The notes beneath the pieces are model-generated. The model was given only the letters and a program-made list of their open reading frames with translations. It searched no databases and had not been told where the DNA came from. Position numbers and translations under genes: made by a program. From contig JAYKIB010000231.1 in the NCBI GenBank assembly GCA_035285005.1, forward strand, positions 1-12,789: DNA of 12,789 bases, written 5' to 3'. The stretch is from Prochlorothrix sp035285005. Lineage in GTDB: Bacteria; Cyanobacteriota; Cyanobacteriia; Prochlorotrichales; Prochlorotrichaceae. Positions 7,601 to 12,789 of this stretch are shown here, one piece after another (position 1 is the stretch's first letter; every line of letters starts with the position of its first letter).

Positions 7601-7603
7601 CTA
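7601..7603 (-). other. In-frame TAG between the membrane helix and the linker
   Basis: The codon order is CTC TCT AGC TAG CGA CAG GCC ATG GAG, all in one frame. Coding similarity resumes directly after the TAG (RQAMEGQEIASL). A single TGG to TAG change would explain it, giving SSWRQA, which suits the interface after a membrane helix. Other genes in the window (hom and both genes at 10171-11694) end in TAG, so TAG is a normal stop here. Confidence 0.85.
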
Positions 7604-10090
7604 GCTAGAGAGCAGTAACAGGGCTCCCGCCAAAATGCCCCCCGCCCCCAGGGCGAGGGTCCGCAGCTGGGTCCGAACCCGTTGGGTTTGACGACGTTGC
7701 TGCTGGATCTGCTGTTCTTGCTCCTGGGTCGCTTGGAGCCGCTGCTGCTGCCCCTCTTGACAGGCTCCCAAGAACTCCTGCACAAGACCCGAGAGGGGAC
7801 GATGGAAGATTTGAGACTGCTGTTCCGGCGTGCTTTGGGTCCATTGCAGCCAAAATTCCAGGGCTTCCCCCAGGGCTTCCCCCTGCAGCAAATAATCCGG
7901 CGACTTGCCCTTGCGGAACCACTGTTCTGCCAGTTCCTGTAACTCTCGCTGTTGCCGCAAGTCGTCCCGGTGCAGACTAATCCACCGCCGCAACAGTCCC
8001 CAGTGGCGGATCAGGGCTTCGTGGATCACATCCACCACCTGTTCTTCCCCCAGGCCCGTGCCGGGGGGTGCCCAGGCACTGGTGACCACCAACTTTTCAT
8101 TGGCAAGGCGTTGGACCAAACTATCGATTAGTAAGGGCGAAAACTGGGGTGTGGCTAAATCCTGCTTAAAGACGCGGCGACGAGAGTCTTCGGTGACACC
8201 ATCGCCAAATTGGGTTAGGGAGAGGAAAATATGCTGGATTGCAGCCTGTTGCTCCGGATCAAGCTGATGGTAGAGGGTATTGGCCCGCTTTTCCAGGGTG
8301 CCCCGAATGCCGCCCAGACGAATGTAGTCCACCAAATTAAGGCGACGATCGCGGCGCTGCTGCCAGAGCTCGGTCAGGGTATATTCCAGCAGGGGTAGGG
8401 CATTGGAGGCCCCGTCCACATCCGTGATCATTTGTTGGACGAGTTCTGGCTCCAGGGTCACCCCCAGCTGCTGGGCTGGTTTACAAATGGCATCCTGGAG
8501 CTCCGTGGCCGTCAGGGGGGGCACCTCCAGATGGTTATGCTGAATTGCTTCCCCAAGGACCGCATAGTCCGATCGATTGCAGGCGCTGAAAAAGTCCGAT
8601 CGCATCCCGATCACCACCTGCAAGGGCACGGCATAGCGACCCTCCGCCGCCAGGTTCATCGCACCCAGCAGACAATCGAGGAAGAGTTGACGCTCAGCCT
8701 TATCCCGGCAGAGGGTGAAGAGTTCCTCAAACTGATCCACCACCAAAACCAAGCGCGGAGCCGCCGAAGCCTGCACAAGGCGGCGCATTCCCTCACTTCC
8801 CTGGCTCAGGAGCTGCTCCACTTCTCCCAATTGCTTTGCCCGCTCGACGAGGGGCAAATTTAAGTCTAGAAAGGCAAAGGCAAGGTTGAGGAGGGGATGG
8901 CCTCCGGGCTGTAGGATATGGATTTTCCACTGATCGCTATCGGGGATTTGTTGGCCGAGCTTCAGTTGGTGAATGAGACCAGCTCGGAGCACGGAGGATT
9001 TACCGCTGCCCGAGGGACCAAGCACGGCTAAAAAGCGACGATGTTGGATATTTTCGATCAGGGTGGCCGTTAATGCTTCGCGCCCATGGAAGTAGTGGGG
9101 ATCTTCCGTGTTGCAGTCAAAATAGGCCAGACCTTTGTAGGGACAGAAGTCTTGGAGGGCACGACTGAGCACCAGGGGCTGACCCGACTGCCGCCAATGG
9201 TGGTTGGCCACCCGATCGGTAAGGGCCGCGCTGACCCAGTTGTGGAGGAAGGCACTGGTGATGACACCGGAGTCGCTACGATCGGGATCAAGCCCTTCGA
9301 TGATCGCCTGACTCAGGGGGGATAGGCTGGTGGATCCGGCCAAATTCACTAACCCCGCATTGGTGGCCCCCAGGGCGGTACTCATACCATGAAAATCAGC
9401 CCCGGACAGTCCTGATCCATACTGGGCATTGGAACCGTAGGCGGCTGGGGCAACGCTGGGGGCAGGGGACAGGGGCGCGGGTTGACAGGTCCCCAAAAAG
9501 AGGCGATCGTGACCCTGTTTTTCGCCCGGATCCGCCTCCATCAGGTTGAGACGGGGCATCAGTTGAGCTCCCGCCCGAGTCAAGCCCTGGGATCCGAGAC
9601 GGGACGGCCCCATGGTGCTGCTGGTGTCATGAATCGCCCCCGGTTCCGGTTCCCCCACCTGCCAACAATCCAGCCACACTGCCCACTGTTCCACAGGGCT
9701 ATCCCGCAGGAGCCGCTGGAGCCAGAAAAAAGACAAGCCATTGGGCTCGGCCGTGGGATGGCCATCACTGGGCATCAAAAACCCTTCCTGAAGACCGCTA
9801 TTCCGCAATACCGCATAGCCCGCAAAGTAAAAAATGACGGTCTTGGCATGGAGACCTCGCCGGGGCTGGAACAGTTCAATCAGGTTCTCCTTGAGGTTGG
9901 CCAAATTAATGGGATTCTCGACACTGACCCCGGGGTGATCCGTCGCGACCGGGGTGGGAAGCTGCTGTACCGTACAGTTGCCATATCGTTCTAGCCGTTG
10001 GGCGATCGCTGTGGCACTGGTGCGGGCCAAGGGCAGGCTGGGCAACGCCTGATAGGTGTCAATACCAACAACAAGGGCAAGGCGAGTCAT
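7601..10090 (-). CDS. Pseudo-caspase/nSTAND1 NTPase, N-terminal part of a WD40 STAND protein
   Basis: The product (829 aa) starts with a caspase-like (peptidase C14) domain, about residues 1-310, beginning LALVVGIDTYQALPSLPLA. The usual catalytic His in SGHG is Tyr92 (AGYA), and the usual Cys in DCCxSG is Trp143 (DCWQVG), so proteolysis is unlikely. The nSTAND1 NTPase starts at CPYKGLAYFDCNTEDPHYF (about 316). It has Walker A GPSGSGKSS (358-366), Walker B LVLVVDQFEE (447-456), MRSDFF (496-501), NALPLLEYTL (563-572) and HEALIRHW (690-697). A Gln-rich coiled coil (about 775-808) and a transmembrane helix (811-829) follow, and then TAG at 7601. Relatives normally continue into WD40 repeats in one chain; here they follow separately. 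Such proteins are proposed signalling or cell-death/defence switches. The ATG at 10090 has no clear ribosome binding site. The gene before it ends 80 bp upstream on the same strand. Confidence 0.92.
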   Translation of the reverse strand: MTRLALVVGIDTYQALPSLPLARTSATAIAQRLERYGNCTVQQLPTPVATDHPGVSVENPINLANLKENLIELFQPRRGLHAKTVIFYFAGYAVLRNSGLQEGFLMPSDGHPTAEPNGLSFFWLQRLLRDSPVEQWAVWLDCWQVGEPEPGAIHDTSSTMGPSRLGSQGLTRAGAQLMPRLNLMEADPGEKQGHDRLFLGTCQPAPLSPAPSVAPAAYGSNAQYGSGLSGADFHGMSTALGATNAGLVNLAGSTSLSPLSQAIIEGLDPDRSDSGVITSAFLHNWVSAALTDRVANHHWRQSGQPLVLSRALQDFCPYKGLAYFDCNTEDPHYFHGREALTATLIENIQHRRFLAVLGPSGSGKSSVLRAGLIHQLKLGQQIPDSDQWKIHILQPGGHPLLNLAFAFLDLNLPLVERAKQLGEVEQLLSQGSEGMRRLVQASAAPRLVLVVDQFEELFTLCRDKAERQLFLDCLLGAMNLAAEGRYAVPLQVVIGMRSDFFSACNRSDYAVLGEAIQHNHLEVPPLTATELQDAICKPAQQLGVTLEPELVQQMITDVDGASNALPLLEYTLTELWQQRRDRRLNLVDYIRLGGIRGTLEKRANTLYHQLDPEQQAAIQHIFLSLTQFGDGVTEDSRRRVFKQDLATPQFSPLLIDSLVQRLANEKLVVTSAWAPPGTGLGEEQVVDVIHEALIRHWGLLRRWISLHRDDLRQQRELQELAEQWFRKGKSPDYLLQGEALGEALEFWLQWTQSTPEQQSQIFHRPLSGLVQEFLGACQEGQQQRLQATQEQEQQIQQQRRQTQRVRTQLRTLALGAGGILAGALLLLSS

Positions 10091-10170
10091 GGTGTGGGGC
10101 TGGGGTAGGGGCTAATAAGGGGCGAGGGAAAGCGCTCCCATTCCCCTCACCATAACGCGGGTACGGGAGG

Positions 10171-10905
10171 CTACTCCGGATTGAATTCAGACGGAGGGGG
10201 TGGGGGAAGAAAACGGGAAGAGGCGGCTTCCGAAGAGAGTTGTACGGGTAGCGGCTTGTTGACGCTGGCGAGGGGAAAGGCTGGGGTGGACTGGGCTGTA
10301 GGGACTGGAAAAGGGGCTGGGGTAGGGGCTGGGACCGGGGGGCGCGACGGAGCGTGGGGGACGGGGGCACGGGGAGACCGGGGGGCGATCGAAGGGCGAT
10401 CCCAGGGTACCAAAGCCGGATCCTGAGAAACTAAGGCAGAAGCTGGGAAGGAGGCGCGGAAAGGGAGAGGCGCGGGATCGAAGGGAGCACGATCGAAGGA
10501 GTCTCCAGAGTCTAAGGCATCGGGAATCGATCGGGGTAGGGGGGTGGATATCGAACCCCGGGGGACGATCGGTGCTGCCACGGTGTCCAGAGCCGCGTCA
10601 GCCTCCCCTGTGACCCACGGTGCGGCGGGGGGAGGAGGGAGGAGCCTCGATGATAGACCCAAATCGGAGGGATGGAGATTGAGTTGATCAGGACGGGCTA
10701 AATCAGGATGGGCTAAATCAGGACGGGCTAGATCAGCGTTGGATACCTGCGCCCCCGCATTGGCGAAGTCCGCATTTGCAGAGAGGGGGGCGCTGATCCG
10801 GGCGATCGGGGCATTGGTAGGGTGGGTGGATGGGTGCATTTCAAGGGCAATCCCAGCCCCCACCAGGATAGAAGTCAGGGTTGCGTAGGTGAAGAACTTC
10901 AACAT
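10171..10905 (-). CDS. Pro/Ala-rich anchored or secreted protein, unknown function
   Basis: I do not recognise this gene. The product (244 aa) starts with MLKFFTYATLTSILVGAGIA, a signal peptide or membrane anchor (hydrophobic about residues 4-21). The rest is low complexity and rich in Pro, Ala, Ser and Asp, with no folded domain visible. Three DLA(R/H)P units come from 15-bp repeats at 10687-10731, and a long Pro/Ala stretch fills the C-terminal third, ending LPPPPPSEFNPE. It is probably a flexible extracytoplasmic linker or wall-spanning protein. The ATG at 10905 follows the upstream gene's stop by 9 bp, which points to one operon with the peptidoglycan-binding protein and translational coupling. 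The open frame over low-complexity DNA makes it less certain than its neighbours, but the start, anchor and spacing support it. Confidence 0.65.
   Translation of the reverse strand: MLKFFTYATLTSILVGAGIALEMHPSTHPTNAPIARISAPLSANADFANAGAQVSNADLARPDLAHPDLARPDQLNLHPSDLGLSSRLLPPPPAAPWVTGEADAALDTVAAPIVPRGSISTPLPRSIPDALDSGDSFDRAPFDPAPLPFRASFPASALVSQDPALVPWDRPSIAPRSPRAPVPHAPSRPPVPAPTPAPFPVPTAQSTPAFPLASVNKPLPVQLSSEAASSRFLPPPPPSEFNPE
10687..10731. repeat. Three 15-bp tandem repeats inside a coding region
   Basis: ATCAGGACGGGCTAA, ATCAGGATGGGCTAA and ATCAGGACGGGCTAG follow one another. On the minus strand they encode LARPD, LAHPD and LARPD in the Pro-rich protein. The five-codon unit size is the same as in the linker repeats at 3180-3239. 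Confidence 0.85.
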
Positions 10906-10914
10906 TGAGGTGAC

Positions 10915-11694
10915 CTAGGAAAAACTGGGTGGAAAGGGTAAAGGGAGGGGATCGATCGGCATTTGATACACCTCAGGATTGGGGGGAGGGGGCAGTTCCG
11001 TAGGCCAAGGAAAATCCTGCTCCCACTCATTGCCACCATCCACGGGAAGATCCGTATCCGTGGCTAACGCATTCCAGGTCAGAGAACCAACAATGCCATC
11101 ACTCACCAGCCCCCGATCGGCCTGAAATTGGCGAATTGCAGCATCAGTCTGGGGGCCATGGAGACCATCGATCGGTCCTGCGTAGTAGCCCCACGCCTGT
11201 AACAGGCCCTGGATTTCCGCCGTGGCCGAGTCAGCAGCATCCGTTACACGGTTCCCGGTCCCAGACTCGGGGGAGGAGAACAGGGCGGCCTGGGTTTCGG
11301 GACCGACTATGCCGTCGGCGATCAGACCATAGTCCCGTTGGAAGCGAGCGATCGAGGCTTGGGTCTGGGATCCCAAAAAGCCGGTCACGCAGTCGCTAAA
11401 GTAGCCCAGTCGCGATAACCGATATTGCAACCGCACCACCGCATCCCCTTCACTGCCGTAGACCAACAGGGGCGTATCCTCGGTGCCGACGCCCACCGCT
11501 TCACCGGGATGGGCGAGGGTGGCGAAACAACAGGTGAGAACCATACTGCCCCACTGCCAGAGCTGTCGAAAAGATTGGTTACTAGGCAGAGCTCTAACGA
11601 GATAGGAAGAGTTGTAAGAAGTTTGGTCCTGACACTGCGGGCTAGGAGACGGTTTAGGGAAAGAGACAAGGTGAAGACGGGTCAAACTGTCCAT
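10915..11694 (-). CDS. Secreted/anchored protein with two peptidoglycan-binding domains
   Basis: The product (259 aa) carries two PG_binding_1 domains. One is at about residues 75-139 (GSEGDAVVRLQYRLSRLGYF then DGIVGPETQAAL), the other at about 157-210 (EIQGLLQAWGYY then DGIVGSLTWNAL). A hydrophobic segment at about 45-61 (LWQWGSMVLTCCFATLA) probably directs export. The last 35 residues are Pro-rich (LPPPPNPEVYQMPIDPLPLP). No catalytic domain is visible, so it probably binds the cell wall without cutting it. I chose the ATG at 11694 because MDSLTRLHL resembles the short N-terminal motif before the export signal in related cyanobacterial proteins, as I recall them. An in-frame ATG at 11922 adds 76 residues that look noncoding. 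The stop TAG is 9 bp before the next gene, so the two are probably cotranscribed. Confidence 0.85.
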   Translation of the reverse strand: MDSLTRLHLVSFPKPSPSPQCQDQTSYNSSYLVRALPSNQSFRQLWQWGSMVLTCCFATLAHPGEAVGVGTEDTPLLVYGSEGDAVVRLQYRLSRLGYFSDCVTGFLGSQTQASIARFQRDYGLIADGIVGPETQAALFSSPESGTGNRVTDAADSATAEIQGLLQAWGYYAGPIDGLHGPQTDAAIRQFQADRGLVSDGIVGSLTWNALATDTDLPVDGGNEWEQDFPWPTELPPPPNPEVYQMPIDPLPLPFPPSFS

Positions 11695-11939
11695 GACATC
11701 AAATATCCAAGGGGCCATAGGGTCGAAGCAGTTGCTCCTATGAATGGTGCCAAATCTCCCCAGGGGATGCAAAGGGTCATCCCTCTCGGGGGTTAACTCT
11801 GCATGGGGGTGGCATCCAGCACGGGCTTCGCTGCTCGATCTCGTGCCAGGTGCGATGCTCTCCAGTTGGCTGCGATGGAGGGCTGGGAGGGGGAAGGGGT
11901 CACTCCCCTGGGGAGCCGGCAAATCTAAGGGGGAGCCTC

Positions 11940-11974
11940 ATCACCGGTGATCGGGATAGGCGGTGACCGGTATA
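11940..11974. promoter_or_regulatory. Palindrome plus paired direct repeats, possible regulator site
   Basis: ATCACCGGTGAT (11940-11951) is a perfect 12-bp palindrome. Overlapping it, CGGTGATCGGGATA (11945-11958) is repeated as CGGTGACCGGTATA (11961-11974), 12 of 14 identical with a 16-bp start-to-start distance. Paired half-sites like this are common for response regulators. The site is about 250 bp upstream of the peptidoglycan-binding gene, rather far, so its target is uncertain. Confidence 0.3.
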
Positions 11975-11995
11975 CAGGGTCAGTTGCTGTGGAGG

Positions 11996-12193
11996 CTAGT
12001 CTCTGACCTGGTGAGCGTCTTCCATGGCATCGATCGTGAGCGGCCCATAGCCCAACCGGTCCGTGTCTGAGGCGGTGATCTCCTGAAGCGGTACAGACCT
12101 TTTGACCGATGAGATTTCCTCTGGCACATTCAAGCCAGCTTGAAGCAGGGCATTTCGATTAATTGGGTTGGGCGGCGCAGCCGCCCAACCCAA
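11996..12193 (-). pseudogene. Possible small coding fragment cut by the palindromic repeat
   Basis: A 65-codon open frame ends with TAG at 11996. The part left of the repeat element has ordinary-looking protein composition (VPEEISSVKRSVPLQEITAS, then DTDRLGYGPL). The only ATG lies inside the element, so the natural start would be a GTG near the element edge or would have been lost when the element inserted. I recognise no family. It may be chance, or the tail of a gene disrupted by the repeat. Confidence 0.25.
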
Positions 12194-12247
12194 CCCTGAT
12201 TCTTACCTGGGTTCCTGGGCAAGAACCTTGATTTTTCGAGGTGCCCT
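12147..12247. repeat. 101-bp palindromic repeat element, copy 2 (complete)
   Basis: Same layout and same length as copy 1. The left end AGGGCATTTCGATTAATT is followed by a perfect hairpin: arms 12163-12176 and 12180-12193, 14 bp, loop GCA. CAACCCTGATTCT follows, and the right end TCGAGGTGCCCT closes it. The outer ends pair over 12 positions if two T:G pairs are allowed. The hairpin arms differ from copy 1 at four positions, yet each change is matched on the other arm. The element ends about 50 bp before the small plus-strand gene. Confidence 0.85.
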
Positions 12248-12300
12248 ACAGATCTGAACCTTTCCAATCCGAACAGTTCGACTTTTTTGGAGTTTTAATA

Positions 12301-12483
12301 ATGACTAGACTCTGTACTCCGTCCCAAACCCTGAACATTTCCCAAGGGATCGGGACATATTTTGACGGACTTGAACAGACCTTACAGGTTCTTAAAACGG
12401 TCCCGATCGATCTAGATTGGGGGAGTCCGATCCTCAGTATTAACCGAGGCAGTGGCCGCCGCGATCGATTGGGCTGGGTTTAA
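12301..12483 (+). CDS. Possible small protein, unknown function
   Basis: This is a 60-aa open frame (MTRLCTPSQTLNISQGIGTY at the start, ending RRDRLGWV, stop TAA). I chose the ATG at 12301 because TTTGGAG lies 8 nt upstream, one of the best ribosome binding sites in the window; an earlier in-frame ATG at 12241 would start inside the repeat element. There is no transmembrane segment or known motif, and I do not recognise a family. It is the only plausible plus-strand gene here. The evidence is the start context alone, so it may be spurious. Confidence 0.4.
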   Translation: MTRLCTPSQTLNISQGIGTYFDGLEQTLQVLKTVPIDLDWGSPILSINRGSGRRDRLGWV

Positions 12484-12542
12484 CTCAATCCTAGGGTGCC
12501 TCGAACTAGACCAGCAGCCTTTATAGCATTAATTAGTTGTCT

Positions 12543-12600
12543 GAGAGGATATTTGGCAAGATCCTCTAAATCCTTCGCCAAATTTTTCAAATATCCCCTC
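12543..12600. repeat. AT-rich inverted repeat with alternative pairings
   Basis: GAGAGGATATTTG (12543-12555) pairs with CAAATATCCCCTC (12588-12600) with one mismatch in 13. Inside, TTTGGC (12552-12557) can instead pair with GCCAAA (12577-12582), and AGAGGAT (12544-12550) with ATCCTCT (12561-12567). The structure follows the small plus-strand gene by about 60 bp. It could be a terminator-like structure or part of another repeat; no clear T-run follows. Confidence 0.5.
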
Positions 12601-12615
12601 AACGTTCGATGCGAT

Positions 12616-12665
12616 AGGGCACCTCGATTAATTATGGCAGGCGGCGAAGCCGCCTGCCACAACCC
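12616..12665. repeat. Palindromic repeat element, copy 3 (left half only)
   Basis: AGGGCACCTCGATTAATT is followed by the hairpin: arms 12632-12645 and 12649-12662, loop GAA, one mismatch in 14. After AACCC the similarity to copies 1 and 2 stops, and no right end is present. The hairpin arm sequence again differs from the other two copies while keeping complementarity at four variable columns. Confidence 0.75.
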
Positions 12666-12737
12666 GGGAGCATCCCACTTTCGACGAAATAGCCAAATGG
12701 GAGGCACTGCATAGGCCAGTGGGAGAAAATAGCCAGA

Positions 12738-12789
12738 TCATTGGTCTACTGAGGTATTCGCCGATCCACCACTGGCTTGATAGGCTTCA
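12738..12789 (-). CDS. C-terminal end of a gene entering from the right edge (partial)
   Basis: Reading leftwards from the window edge gives EAYQASGGSANTSVDQ and then TGA at 12738-12740. Only 16 residues are visible, so no function can be given. The composition looks like an ordinary polar protein tail, and the intergenic repeat begins about 70 bp beyond the stop, consistent with a gene end. It could be chance. Confidence 0.3.
   Translation of the reverse strand, partial: EAYQASGGSANTSVDQ

Larger units (their letters stand above)
11695..12300. other. Long intergenic region between oppositely oriented genes
   Basis: This stretch of about 600 bp should contain the promoter for the peptidoglycan-binding operon (minus strand) and perhaps one for the small plus-strand gene at 12301. 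It holds a 12-bp palindrome with paired direct repeats (11940-11974) and the second complete 101-bp element (12147-12247). A weak open frame on the minus strand (11996-12193) is listed separately. I found no convincing RNA gene. Confidence 0.5.

Noticed and set aside
7601..7603. TAG as a reassigned sense codon
   Set aside because: Other genes in the window, including homoserine dehydrogenase, end normally in TAG.
11695..11922. 76-residue N-terminal extension of the peptidoglycan-binding protein from an ATG at 11922
   Set aside because: The extra residues are rich in Pro, Arg and His without a motif, and would place a long polar segment before the export signal.
12496..12714. Open frames on both strands across the right-hand repeats
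   Set aside because: They span the inverted repeat and the palindromic element and contain no recognisable domain; such frames arise easily in palindromic DNA.

Overview
The window looks like a chromosomal segment of a cyanobacterium. The palindrome CGATCG is very frequent, and the full HIP1 octamer GCGATCGC occurs at 3882, 4879 and 10002. There is also a small Cys-rich membrane protein of a type I associate with cyanobacteria, and a caspase-like/nSTAND1/WD40 giant protein typical of filamentous species. The genus cannot be fixed from the sequence; a GC-rich filamentous lineage such as Prochlorothrix or Leptolyngbya is a guess. Almost every gene is on the minus strand, so gene order is read from right to left.

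Right end (11695-12789): mostly intergenic. It holds a 101-bp palindromic repeat with inverted ends, a possible 60-aa plus-strand gene with a good ribosome binding site, an AT-rich inverted repeat, a half copy of the same repeat, and the last codons of a gene entering from the right edge. Next come a secreted or anchored protein with two peptidoglycan-binding domains (10915-11694) and, 9 bp later, a Pro/Ala-rich anchored protein (10171-10905).

Centre (4347-10090): one very long coding unit of about 1,914 codons. Its order is caspase-like domain, nSTAND1 NTPase, coiled coil, transmembrane helix, short linker, then about 22 WD40 units forming roughly three propellers. As read, it is cut twice: by an in-frame TAG at 7601-7603, just after the transmembrane helix, and by a one-base frame change at a run of eight G (7366-7373). 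Both catalytic positions of the caspase-like domain appear substituted (Tyr92 and Trp143), so the domain is probably a pseudo-caspase. The unit is either a recently broken gene, two cooperating polypeptides, or a gene using recoding; the homopolymer could also be a sequencing error.

Left of it (2587-4346): a C-rich/G-rich palindrome, a decayed repeat copy, a 15-bp tandem repeat, an 18-bp perfect palindrome and a leader hairpin precede the small Cys-rich membrane protein (3821-4075). A full 101-bp repeat lies between that gene and a membrane-anchored protein with a repetitive Pro-rich linker (2587-3591).

Left end: homoserine dehydrogenase (917-2254), the branch point to threonine and methionine, is followed on the same strand by the methionine-salvage enzyme MtnC (33-758).

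The points most worth following up are the doubly interrupted pseudo-caspase/STAND/WD40 unit and the repeat family, whose hairpin arms differ in sequence between copies but stay complementary.
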